Source: Plantibacter sp. VKM Ac-2880 (lineage in GTDB: Bacteria > Actinomycetota > Actinomycetes > Actinomycetales > Microbacteriaceae). From it: DNA of 64,000 nucleotides. Below, piece by piece: positions 35,389 to 43,057 of the stretch. The translations under genes were made by a program, and so were the position numbers. The DNA is taken from positions 372,001 to 436,000 of the forward strand of contig NZ_JADKSJ010000002.1 in assembly GCF_015351235.1 (NCBI RefSeq). Reading direction: 5' to 3'. Under the pieces are notes generated by a model. That model searched no databases and was not told the DNA's origin. It was given only the letters and a program-made list of their open reading frames with translations. Position 1 is the stretch's first letter, and every line of letters begins with the position of its first letter.

Positions 35389-35418
35389 AGGGTATCCGGC
35401 GTGTGTCGACGCTCGCAA
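35389..35418 (-). promoter_or_regulatory. Promoter of the ABC-F gene
   Basis: TTGCGA (35418-35413), an 18-bp spacer and TACCCT (35394-35389) on the minus strand. This predicts a leader of about 190 nt. It shares the intergenic region with the divergent secreted-protein gene. Confidence 0.45.
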
Positions 35419-35442
35419 GCCCTCGGCGTCACCCGCCCCGAT

Positions 35443-35448
35443 TAGGCT
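35443..35448 (+). promoter_or_regulatory. -10 element of the secreted protein gene
   Basis: TAGGCT ends 7 nt before the ATG at 35456 and supports that start over the longer open frame. Confidence 0.5.
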
Positions 35449-35455
35449 GGTGACC

Positions 35456-36451
35456 ATGCGTGCTCCGTCGATCCCTTCGCTCGTGCGGCGTCGGTCGGCG
35501 CGTCGATCGATCGTGACGGCGTTGGTCGCGGCGGTGGGCGTCTCCGCTCTGCTGTTCGGCGGGCTCCCTGGCTCGAGCGCCGCAGCGGCCACGCGCGAGC
35601 AGGTGGCGGCCACGGCGACGCCAACCCCGACGCCGAAGCCGACCGGCAGCACCCCGGCGACGCCCAAGCCGACGGCCAAGCCCTCGACACCGGCCCCGGC
35701 CCCGGCCCAGCCTGCACCGCCCACGGTCCGCGGCACGGACTTCGATCCCGGCGAGATCATCAGCGACGAGAACTTCTACGACGCGAACGCGATGAGCGAG
35801 GCGGACGTCCAGGCGTTCTTCGCCTCCCAGCCCTGCACGCCGAAGGACGGCGTGCCGTGCCTGGCGGACTTCCGCGACAGCACCGAGTCGGTCCCGGCCG
35901 CCGAACCCGGTCACTGCGAGGCCTATCGGGGCGCCGTCAACGAATCGGCCGCCCGGATCGTCGCCAAGGTCGCGCACGCGTGCGGGATCAACCCGAAGGT
36001 GCTGCTCGTCCTCATGCAGAAGGAGCAGTCGCTCATCACCGGACCGAGCGAGTACGGCTACGCGCGGGCGATGGGCTGGGGCTGCCCGGACACCGGCCCG
36101 AACTTCAGCGCGAGTTGCGACGCCGACTACTTCGGCTTCCAGAACCAGGTCTACCGCTCCGCGTGGCAGTTCCGGCAGTACACGCTCTACCCGGTGAACG
36201 TGCCCGGCGAGTCGTACCAGCGCGCGTACCACCTCGGATCGGTGTACATCCAGTACAGCCCGGATGCCGCATGCGGGGGCACCCAGGTGGACATCCGCAA
36301 CCAGGCCACGGCGAACCTGTACCTCTACACCCCGTACCAGCCGAACGCCGCGGCGCTCGCCAACGTGTCCGGCACGGGCGATGCCTGCAGCGCCTACGGC
36401 AACCGCAACTTCTGGCGCCTCTACACCGAGTGGTTCGGCCCCGCCGTCTGA
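35456..36451 (+). CDS. Secreted protein with lysozyme/transglycosylase-like domain
   Basis: A 331-residue exported protein. An arginine-rich N-terminus and hydrophobic stretch (VTALVAAVGVSALLFGG) end near SSAAAA, a signal-peptidase-like site. A Pro/Thr/Lys/Ala-rich linker covers about residues 45-85. The globular domain starts DFDPGEIISDENFYDANAMS and has the helix VLLVLMQKEQSLITG, whose Glu is the probable catalytic residue of a lysozyme-like fold, and ends FWRLYTEWFG. Cysteines are paired across the domain. Similar domains occur in actinobacterial cell-wall proteins, often with repeats that are missing here. Muralytic activity is inference. The stop lies 4 bp from that of the convergent gene. 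Confidence 0.8.
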   Translation: MRAPSIPSLVRRRSARRSIVTALVAAVGVSALLFGGLPGSSAAAATREQVAATATPTPTPKPTGSTPATPKPTAKPSTPAPAPAQPAPPTVRGTDFDPGEIISDENFYDANAMSEADVQAFFASQPCTPKDGVPCLADFRDSTESVPAAEPGHCEAYRGAVNESAARIVAKVAHACGINPKVLLVLMQKEQSLITGPSEYGYARAMGWGCPDTGPNFSASCDADYFGFQNQVYRSAWQFRQYTLYPVNVPGESYQRAYHLGSVYIQYSPDAACGGTQVDIRNQATANLYLYTPYQPNAAALANVSGTGDACSAYGNRNFWRLYTEWFGPAV

Positions 36452-36455
36452 CGCC

Positions 36456-36944
36456 TCACTCCCCGATGAGGAGCGAGACCCGGTCGTCGAGGTAGGCGTC
36501 GAGTGGGGTGAGACCGAGGTCGTGACCGGCCCAGCGAAGCATGACCGTGTCGTCGACGAGGGAGAGCGGACCAGAGCCCGCCCGGAGCGACGCCTCGTCC
36601 AGCGCCAGTTCGACGACCTCGAAGTTCACGACGTCCCCCTCCGCGAACGGGCCCCGGTGGGCCGCCTGCTGGGCGATCCGCCGGTGCTCGACCTCCGCAG
36701 AGCGGTGGTTGAACCACTTCGGCTCGACGGCGCGCGTGGACTCGGCCGCGGTGAAGAGTCGGCCGTCGACGGACAGCAGCACGACGCCGAGGCGCCACGC
36801 CCGACCGATGGGCCGGAGCGCGGGCGCCCGCTTGACGAGCGGGATCCCGCGCGGCGTGTAGACCTCGGCGAGCGCCTCGTCGTGGACCCCTGCCGCCTGC
36901 AGACGCGCCGCAGCCTGCACCAGCAGCTCGTGCAGCGCGGTCAC
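36456..36944 (-). CDS. Uncharacterised protein next to manC
   Basis: A 162-residue soluble protein I do not recognise. It is mostly charged, with no signal or membrane segment. A central region GRAWRLGVVLLSVDGRLFTA suggests beta strands, and the end reads LTPLDAYLDDRVSLLIGE. The GTG at 36944 starts 13 bp after the stop of the mannose-1-phosphate guanylyltransferase gene on the same strand, so the two are probably one transcript. Codon use and GC match the neighbours. A link to sugar-nucleotide metabolism is only suggested by position. Confidence 0.7.
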   Translation of the reverse strand: MTALHELLVQAAARLQAAGVHDEALAEVYTPRGIPLVKRAPALRPIGRAWRLGVVLLSVDGRLFTAAESTRAVEPKWFNHRSAEVEHRRIAQQAAHRGPFAEGDVVNFEVVELALDEASLRAGSGPLSLVDDTVMLRWAGHDLGLTPLDAYLDDRVSLLIGE

Positions 36945-36957
36945 CGTCGGCAGCCGA

Positions 36958-38073
36958 TCAGAGGACGTCGTCGCGACCGGACAGCTTGAGGGCGTCGACG
37001 ACGCTCTTCACCCGTTGAGCGTTCGCGCTCGTGGTGACGAGCAGGGCGTCCGGGGTGTCGACGACGACGATGTCCTGCACGCCGATGAGGCTGATGACCC
37101 GACCGGTCTGGCTGACCACGATGCCGCTGGAGGCGTCGGACAGCACCCGCGCGTTCTCGCCGAGGATCGCGAGGTCGGACTTGCGCCCACCGGAGTTGAG
37201 CTTGGCGAGCGAGGCGAAGTCGCCCACGTCGTCCCAGTCGAAGTGCGCCGGCACGACGGCCATGCGACCGGCGGCCGCGGCGGGCTCGGCCACCGAGTAG
37301 TCGATCGCGATCTTCTCGAGGGCCGGCCAGACGCGGTCGACGACCGGACCGCGCGCTGCGGCGTCGTCCCAGACCTCGGCGAGTTCGAGGAGTCCCGCGA
37401 GGAGCTCCGGCTTCTGCCGGCCGATCTCCTCGAGCAGGACGTCGGCGCGGGAGATGAACATGCCGGCGTTCCAGAGGTGTTCACCGCTCGAGACGTAGCG
37501 CTTGGCCGTGGCGAGGTCCGGCTTCTCGACGAAGGAGTCGACGAGCATGACGCCCTCAGCCCCGCGGATGCCCAGATCGTGCGCGCTCTTGATGTAGCCG
37601 AAGCCGATCGCCGGCTCCGTCGGCTGGATGCCGATCGTGACGATGTACCGCTCCTCGGCGGCCGTGACCGCCTGGGCCACCGCGGCCCGGAACAGCCGAT
37701 CGCCGCGGATGACGTGGTCGGCGGCGAAGGAACCGACGATGACGTCGGGCTCGCGGCGCACGAGGATCGCCGCGGCGAGGCCGATCGCCGCGGTGGAGTC
37801 ACGCGGTTCGCTCTCGAGGACGACGTTCGCGTCGGCGAGGTCGGGCAGCTGCTGTTCGACGGCCGCCCGGTGCGCGCGTCCGGTGACGACCATGATGCGC
37901 TGGTCGCCGGCGATGGGAGCGAGGCGGTCCCAGGTCGCGCGGAGCAGCGTGCTGCCGGACCCGGTGAGGTCGTGCAGGAACTTGGGTGCGTCGGCGCGAG
38001 AGAGCGGCCAGAGCCGGCTGCCGATGCCGCCGGCCGGGATCACCGCGTAGAAGCGTTCGAGGGGCGTGGTCAT
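36958..38073 (-). CDS. manC: Mannose-1-phosphate guanylyltransferase
   Basis: Makes GDP-mannose from mannose 1-phosphate and GTP for glycan synthesis. The 371-residue nucleotidyltransferase has the signature YAVIPAGGIGSRLWPLSR with PKF following, GSFAADHVI (about residue 110), the FVEKPD loop (about 170), WNAGMFISRADV (about 190) and the C-terminal DWDDVGDF region. It lacks the phosphomannose isomerase domain of the long bifunctional enzymes. The ATG at 38073 is supported by TACGCT 6 nt upstream; the longer open frame is not conserved. The gene is divergent from corA. Confidence 0.92.
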   Translation of the reverse strand: MTTPLERFYAVIPAGGIGSRLWPLSRADAPKFLHDLTGSGSTLLRATWDRLAPIAGDQRIMVVTGRAHRAAVEQQLPDLADANVVLESEPRDSTAAIGLAAAILVRREPDVIVGSFAADHVIRGDRLFRAAVAQAVTAAEERYIVTIGIQPTEPAIGFGYIKSAHDLGIRGAEGVMLVDSFVEKPDLATAKRYVSSGEHLWNAGMFISRADVLLEEIGRQKPELLAGLLELAEVWDDAAARGPVVDRVWPALEKIAIDYSVAEPAAAAGRMAVVPAHFDWDDVGDFASLAKLNSGGRKSDLAILGENARVLSDASSGIVVSQTGRVISLIGVQDIVVVDTPDALLVTTSANAQRVKSVVDALKLSGRDDVL

Positions 38074-38079
38074 CGCCCC

Positions 38080-38085
38080 AGCGTA
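38080..38085 (-). promoter_or_regulatory. -10 element of manC
   Basis: TACGCT on the minus strand ends exactly 6 nt before the ATG at 38073, consistent with a leaderless message. Confidence 0.55.
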
Positions 38086-38137
38086 CCGGCAGCGTCCTGC
38101 CGCGCGACGACGGCACGGAACCGTCATCTGACGGGTT

Positions 38138-38143
38138 TACGAT
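38138..38143 (+). promoter_or_regulatory. Possible -10 element of corA
   Basis: TACGAT overlaps the in-frame ATG at 38142. If this is the -10, transcription starts near 38150 and translation must use the ATG at 38181. Confidence 0.35.
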
Positions 38144-38180
38144 GAGCGCCAGTTCGAGCACGAGAAAGAGCGGTACGCGC

Positions 38181-39305
38181 ATGGCTGGACGCAACGTCCT
38201 CGGGATCCCGATCCCGTCCTTCGGCAGCAAGCAGACTCCCCCGGCGCCCGTCGGCCCGCCCGATCCCGCCGACCTCGACGGGCGGAACAGCATCGTCAAC
38301 GCGTGCATCTACCGACACGGATCCCGCAGCTCCACCCTCACCTCCCTGGAGGACACCTTCCGGGCGCTCCACGAGACGCCTGAGGGTGTCGCGTGGATCG
38401 GGCTCTACCGTCCCGACGCGGGCGAGCTCGGCGTCCTGGCGGCGGAGTTCGGGCTCCACCCGCTCGCCGTCGAAGACGCGATCACGGCCCATCAGCGGCC
38501 GAAGATCGAACGCTACGACGACGTCCTCTTCGTCGTCCTCCGAGCAGCCAACTACATCGACGAGACCGAGTCCGTCGAGTTCGGCGAGTTGCACGTCTTC
38601 GTCGGCCCGAACTTCGTGATCACCCTCCGGCACGCGGAGTCCCCCGACCTCTCGCACGTGCGCGCGCGCATGGAGCAGGAGCACGAGCTCCTCGCCTACG
38701 GACCGCAGGCGATCCTCTACGCCATCATCGACGCCGTCGTGGACGGGTACGGCCCGGTCGTGGCCGGACTCTCCAACGACATCGACGAGATCGAGGAGCA
38801 GGTGTTCGTCGGCGAGTCCCAGGTGTCTCGGCGGATCTACCAGCTCTCCCGCGAGGTCATCGCGTTCGAGCGCGCCACCCACCCGCTGAGCGACGTCATG
38901 CTGTCGCTCGAGCAGGGCAGTGCGAAGTACGGGGTCGCCGACGAGCTGCAGCGTGGTCTCCGCGACGTCGCCGACCACCTGACGAGCGTCAACCAGCGCA
39001 TCGACGCCTACCGCGAGCTCCTGCGCGACATCCTGACCGTCAACAGCACGCTCGTCGGACAACGCCAGAACGAGGAGATGGCCAAGATGACGGAGGCGAG
39101 CCTCAAGCAGGGCGACGAGGTGAAGAAGATCTCCTCCTGGGCGGCCATCCTCTTCGGCCCGAGCCTCATCGCGGGCATCTACGGCATGAACTTCACCCAC
39201 ATGCCCGAGCTGTCATGGTGGTTCGGCTACCCGATGGCGCTCGCCCTCATGGCCACGACCAGCGTGATCCTCTACAAGGTCTTCAAACGACGGAACTGGT
39301 TGTGA
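38181..39305 (+). CDS. corA: CorA-family magnesium/cobalt transporter
   Basis: A pentameric divalent cation channel of the cytoplasmic membrane. The 374-residue protein has a large N-terminal cytoplasmic domain, a long helix (QLSREVIAFERATHPLSDVM, VGQRQNEEMAKMTEASLKQG) and two C-terminal membrane helices. The first is followed by the selectivity motif YGMNFTHMPEL, and the protein ends in the basic tail KVFKRRNWL. I chose the ATG at 38181 (KRG-rich MAGRNVLGIPIP start, GAAAGAG upstream) over 38142, which overlaps a possible -10. No riboswitch is seen in the short upstream region. Transport of Mg versus Co or Zn cannot be told from sequence. Confidence 0.92.
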   Translation: MAGRNVLGIPIPSFGSKQTPPAPVGPPDPADLDGRNSIVNACIYRHGSRSSTLTSLEDTFRALHETPEGVAWIGLYRPDAGELGVLAAEFGLHPLAVEDAITAHQRPKIERYDDVLFVVLRAANYIDETESVEFGELHVFVGPNFVITLRHAESPDLSHVRARMEQEHELLAYGPQAILYAIIDAVVDGYGPVVAGLSNDIDEIEEQVFVGESQVSRRIYQLSREVIAFERATHPLSDVMLSLEQGSAKYGVADELQRGLRDVADHLTSVNQRIDAYRELLRDILTVNSTLVGQRQNEEMAKMTEASLKQGDEVKKISSWAAILFGPSLIAGIYGMNFTHMPELSWWFGYPMALALMATTSVILYKVFKRRNWL

Positions 39306-39363
39306 ACGGCGCCCGTCCGACGGGTGCCGAGCAGGTGGCGCGAGTCTCTCGTCATCGAGACAG

Positions 39364-39382
39364 TTAGGCCAGCCTTAGCGGC
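39364..39382. promoter_or_regulatory. DtxR/IdeR-like iron box upstream of sdhC
   Basis: TTAGGCCAGCCTTAGCGGC agrees with the DtxR-type consensus (TTAGGTTAGCCTAACCTAA, from memory) at 12 of 19 positions, including the TTAGG and AGCCT cores. A -10-like TACACT follows at 39403-39408, so the box would sit in the promoter of the succinate dehydrogenase operon. Confidence 0.4.
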
Positions 39383-39402
39383 GGAACGGCGCGTCTCACG
39401 CC

Positions 39403-39408
39403 TACACT
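39403..39408 (+). promoter_or_regulatory. Possible -10 of the sdh operon
   Basis: TACACT, about 90 bp before the sdhC GTG, would give a leader of roughly 85 nt. No convincing -35 is seen. Confidence 0.35.
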
Positions 39409-39500
39409 TGGGCACAGCGTGCCGATTCGACGCACGGCAGGCAACAACCCCCGCACGGCAGAACGATCTGCCGCAGATAGCGAATATCAGGGAGGACCTC

Positions 39501-39929
39501 GTGACCGCGAGTCTCACGCGAACGTCACCGTTGGAATCCACGACATCCAAACGCCCGGCCGGCACCCTGTATCGGGGCCGTGAAGGCATGTGGTCGTGGG
39601 TGCTCCACCGGATCACCGGCGTCGCCATCTTCTTCTTCCTCCTCGTGCACATCCTCGACACCGCGCTGGTGCGGGTCTCGCCTGAGGCGTACAACGCCGT
39701 CATCGGCACGTACAAGAACCCGATCATGGGCCTCGGCGAGGTCGCCCTGGTCGCGGCGATCACGTACCACGCGTACAACGGCATCCGGATCATCCTCATC
39801 GACTTCTGGTCGAAGGGCACGAAGTTCCAGCGGCCGATGTTCTGGATCGTCATCGGCCTCTGGGTCGTCACGATGCTGGGCTTCACGCCGCGCCACCTGA
39901 TCAACGTGTTCAGCGAGATGGGCCACTGA
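39501..39929 (+). CDS. sdhC: Succinate dehydrogenase cytochrome b556 subunit
   Basis: Membrane anchor of complex II that binds heme and quinone with SdhD. The 142-residue protein has the entry motif [20 protein letters not shown] with the conserved HRITG, followed by three hydrophobic helices ([37 protein letters not shown], including the heme-ligand-type histidine; and [15 protein letters not shown]). The GTG at 39501 follows GGAGG at 5 nt and was chosen over the longer open frame. Its stop overlaps the sdhD ATG by one base. Confidence 0.92.
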   Translation: MTASLTRTSPLESTTSKRPAGTLYRGREGMWSWVLHRITGVAIFFFLLVHILDTALVRVSPEAYNAVIGTYKNPIMGLGEVALVAAITYHAYNGIRIILIDFWSKGTKFQRPMFWIVIGLWVVTMLGFTPRHLINVFSEMGH

Positions 39930-40375
39930 TGACGACGATCGCCGCTCCCCGCACCCCTGCACGTCCTGCGCGCCGCAAGGGCGTCAACTGGGAGAAGTGG
40001 GGCTGGATCTACATGCGCGTCTCCGGCGTGATCCTCCTGGTCCTCATCTTCGGACACCTGTTCGTCAACCTCATGGTCGGCGACGGCATCAAGGCCATCG
40101 ACTTCGCGTTCGTCGGCGGCAAGCTGTCGAACCCGTTCTGGCAGTGGTGGGACGTCGCCATGCTGTGGCTGGCGCTCATCCACGGCGGCAACGGCATGCG
40201 CACGATCGTGAACGACTACGCGACGGGTCGCACGATCCGCGGCGTGCTCAAGGTCGCGATCCTCGCCGCCGTCAGCATCCTCATCATCCTCGGGACCCTG
40301 GTCGTCTTCACCTTCGACCCGTGCCCCGCCGGCGCACCGGCAGACCTGCTCGCGTCGTTCTGCCCCGCCAACTGA
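39929..40375 (+). CDS. sdhD: Succinate dehydrogenase hydrophobic membrane anchor subunit
   Basis: The second membrane anchor of complex II, 148 residues, with three hydrophobic helices: [20 protein letters not shown] (histidine for heme or quinone binding), [19 protein letters not shown] and [20 protein letters not shown]. An N-terminal basic stretch ([17 protein letters not shown]) faces the cytoplasm. The ATG overlaps the sdhC stop (TGATG), and the gene is followed 26 bp later by sdhA. Confidence 0.9.
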   Translation: MTTIAAPRTPARPARRKGVNWEKWGWIYMRVSGVILLVLIFGHLFVNLMVGDGIKAIDFAFVGGKLSNPFWQWWDVAMLWLALIHGGNGMRTIVNDYATGRTIRGVLKVAILAAVSILIILGTLVVFTFDPCPAGAPADLLASFCPAN

Positions 40376-40401
40376 GCAACCGAGACCGAGCAACGGAAAC
40401 C

Positions 40402-42204
40402 GTGACTACAGAAACCACCGAGTCCACCGTCATCGACGGCATCCACTACCACCAGTTCGACATCGTGATCGTGGGTGCCGGCGGTGCCGGCATGCGCGCC
40501 GCGATCGAGGCCGGTCCAGGAGCGAAGACCGCGGTCATCTCCAAGCTGTACCCGACGCGTTCCCACACGGGTGCCGCGCAGGGTGGCATGGCGGCCGCAC
40601 TGGCCAACGTCGAGGAGGACAGCTGGGAGTGGCACACCTTCGACACGATCAAGGGTGGCGACTACCTCGTCGACCAGGACGCCGCTGAGATCCTCGCGAA
40701 GGAAGCCATCGACGCGGTCATCGACCTCGAGAACATGGGCCTGCCCTTCAACCGCACGCCCGAGGGCAAGATCGACCAGCGCCGCTTCGGCGGACACACG
40801 CGCGACCACGGCAAGGCCCCGGTCCGCCGTGCCTGTTATGCGGCCGACCGCACCGGCCACATGATCCTGCAGACGCTGTTCCAGAACTGCGTCAAGCTCG
40901 GCATCAACTTCTTCAACGAGTACTACGCACTCGACCTCATCATGACGAACGTCGACGGCGTCGACAAGCCGTCGGGCATCGTCGCGTACGAGCTCTCCAC
41001 CGGCGAGATCCACGTCTTCCAGGCGAAGGCGATCATCTTCGCCACCGGCGGGTTCGGCAAGATCTACAAGACGACCTCCAACGCGCACACCCTCACCGGC
41101 GACGGCGTCGGGATCATCTGGCGCAAGGGCCTCCCGCTCGAGGACATGGAGTTCTTCCAGTTCCACCCCACCGGCCTCGCCGGGCTCGGCATCCTCCTCA
41201 CCGAGGGTGCCCGAGGCGAGGGCGCGATCCTCCGGAACGCGAGCGGTGAACGGTTCATGGAGCGCTACGCACCGACCATCAAGGACCTCGCTCCCCGCGA
41301 CATCGTGGCGCGATGCATGGTCCAGGAGGTCGCGGAGGGCCGCGGCGCCGGGCCCAACAAGGACTACGTCTACCTCGACTGCACGCACCTCGGCGCCGAG
41401 GTCCTCGAGACCAAACTGCCCGACATCACCGAGTTCGCCCGCACCTACCTCGGTGTCGACCCGGTGACGGAGCCCGTGCCGGTCATGCCGACCGCGCACT
41501 ACGCGATGGGCGGCATCCCGACGAACGTCAAGGCCGAGGTCCTGAGCGACAACAACACCGTCGTCCCCGGCCTGTACGCCGCCGGCGAGTGCGCCTGCGT
41601 CTCCGTCCACGGCTCCAACCGGCTCGGCACGAACTCGCTGCTCGACATCAACGTGTTCGGCAAGCGAGCCGGCAACAACGCGGTCGAGTACGTCCAGAAC
41701 ATCGACTTCACCCCGCTGCCCGAGAACCCGGCCGGCTTCGTCGCCGGGCTCGTCGAGCAGATGCGGAACTCCAACGGCACCGAGCGGATCTCGACGATCC
41801 GCAAGGAGCTCCAAGAGGAGATGGACCGCAACGCGCAGGTGTTCCGCACCGACGAGTCGCTCGCCGGGGTCACCGCGACCATCCACAACCTGCGCGACCG
41901 CTACCAGAACATCGCCGTCCAGGATAAGGGCAAGCGGTTCAACACCGACCTCCTCGAGGCGATCGAGCTCGGCTTCCTGCTCGACCTCGCCGAGGTCGTC
42001 GTGTACTCCGCGCGGAACCGCAAGGAAAGCCGCGGCGGCCACATGCGCGACGACTACCCGAAGCGCGACGACGAGAACTACATGCAGCACACGATGGCGT
42101 ACCTGTCGGGCGACCCGCACTCGTCCGACGCCGCCGATCACATCCGGCTCGACTGGAAGCCCGTGGTCATCACGCGGTACCAGCCGATGGAGAGGAAGTA
42201 CTAG
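40402..42204 (+). CDS. sdhA: Succinate dehydrogenase flavoprotein subunit
   Basis: Oxidises succinate to fumarate with covalently bound FAD in the TCA cycle. The 600-residue protein has the FAD motif [18 protein letters not shown], the FAD-linking histidine in [11 protein letters not shown] (His55), the substrate loop [20 protein letters not shown] (about residue 255), the catalytic arginine region [11 protein letters not shown], and the C-terminal [12 protein letters not shown]-type segment (here [14 protein letters not shown]). The GTG at 40402 fits the family start and clears sdhD by 26 bp; the ribosome site is weak (ACGGAAACC). The sdhB gene follows after 2 bp. Confidence 0.96.
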   Translation: MTTETTESTVIDGIHYHQFDIVIVGAGGAGMRAAIEAGPGAKTAVISKLYPTRSHTGAAQGGMAAALANVEEDSWEWHTFDTIKGGDYLVDQDAAEILAKEAIDAVIDLENMGLPFNRTPEGKIDQRRFGGHTRDHGKAPVRRACYAADRTGHMILQTLFQNCVKLGINFFNEYYALDLIMTNVDGVDKPSGIVAYELSTGEIHVFQAKAIIFATGGFGKIYKTTSNAHTLTGDGVGIIWRKGLPLEDMEFFQFHPTGLAGLGILLTEGARGEGAILRNASGERFMERYAPTIKDLAPRDIVARCMVQEVAEGRGAGPNKDYVYLDCTHLGAEVLETKLPDITEFARTYLGVDPVTEPVPVMPTAHYAMGGIPTNVKAEVLSDNNTVVPGLYAAGECACVSVHGSNRLGTNSLLDINVFGKRAGNNAVEYVQNIDFTPLPENPAGFVAGLVEQMRNSNGTERISTIRKELQEEMDRNAQVFRTDESLAGVTATIHNLRDRYQNIAVQDKGKRFNTDLLEAIELGFLLDLAEVVVYSARNRKESRGGHMRDDYPKRDDENYMQHTMAYLSGDPHSSDAADHIRLDWKPVVITRYQPMERKY

Positions 42205-42206
42205 CG

Positions 42207-42974
42207 ATGAGCACTGCAACGCTCGAGAACCCGCCGGCCGCGGCCCCGGAGGAGATCCAGTCCTTCACGGTCACCCTGATCATCCGTCGGTTCGACCCGG
42301 ACGTGGACGCCGAGCCGCGCTGGGAGGACTTCGACGTCGAGATGTTCCCGACGGACCGGATCCTGGACGCGCTCCACAAGATCAAGTGGGAGCAGGACGG
42401 TACGCTCACCTTCCGTCGTTCGTGCGCCCACGGCATCTGCGGCTCCGACGCCATGCGCATCAACGGCCGCAACCGGCTCGCCTGCAAGACGCTGATCAAG
42501 GACCTCGACATCTCGAAGCCGATCTACGTCGAGGCGATCAAGGGCCTGCCGCTCGAGAAGGATCTCGTCGTGGACATGGACCCGTTCTTCGCGTCCTTCC
42601 GCGAGGTGCAGCCGTTCCTCATCCCGGGCAAGCCCGCGGAGAAGAACAAGGAGCGGGTGCAGTCGGTCGCCGAGCGCGCCCGCTTCGACGACACCACGAA
42701 GTGCATCCTGTGCGCCGCGTGCACCTCGTCCTGCCCGGTGTTCTGGACTGACGGCCAGTACTTCGGCCCGGCGGCGATCGTCAACGCGCACCGCTTCATC
42801 TTCGACTCGCGCGACGACGCCTCACAGGTGCGTCTCGACATCCTCAACGACCAGGAGGGCGTGTGGCGTTGCCGCACCACCTTCAACTGCACCGAGGCCT
42901 GCCCCCGTGGTATCCAGGTCACTCAGGCGATCGCCGAGGTCAAGCAGGCGATGATCTCGGGCAAAGTCTCCTAG
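42207..42974 (+). CDS. sdhB: Succinate dehydrogenase iron-sulfur subunit
   Basis: Carries electrons from FAD to quinone through three Fe-S centres. In the 255-residue protein the [2Fe-2S] ligands are in RRSCAHGICGSDAM and NRLACKT (about residues 70-90), the [4Fe-4S] ligands in CILCAACTSSCP (about 167-178), and the [3Fe-4S] ligands in CRTTFNCTEACPRG (about 224-237). The gene follows sdhA after 2 bp and is the last of the operon; a strong hairpin comes 18 bp after its stop. Confidence 0.96.
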   Translation: MSTATLENPPAAAPEEIQSFTVTLIIRRFDPDVDAEPRWEDFDVEMFPTDRILDALHKIKWEQDGTLTFRRSCAHGICGSDAMRINGRNRLACKTLIKDLDISKPIYVEAIKGLPLEKDLVVDMDPFFASFREVQPFLIPGKPAEKNKERVQSVAERARFDDTTKCILCAACTSSCPVFWTDGQYFGPAAIVNAHRFIFDSRDDASQVRLDILNDQEGVWRCRTTFNCTEACPRGIQVTQAIAEVKQAMISGKVS

Positions 42975-42992
42975 CCCGATCCCCGTTCGTCC

Positions 42993-43023
42993 GTCCGGCC
43001 CAGCGCATCGCGCTGGGCCGGAC
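42993..43023. terminator. Terminator between sdhB and the enzyme I gene
   Basis: Perfect 14-bp arms, GTCCGGCCCAGCGC (42993-43006) and its complement (43010-43023), with a 3-nt loop, between convergent genes. It can serve both. Confidence 0.75.
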
Positions 43024-43057
43024 GTGTTCGTGCGTGGCGACGTGCCATCGAGGGACG

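Noticed and set aside
38142-38144. ATG as the corA start
   Set aside because: It overlaps a possible -10 hexamer (TACGAT), adds a non-conserved segment and has no ribosome site; the ATG at 38181 fits better.
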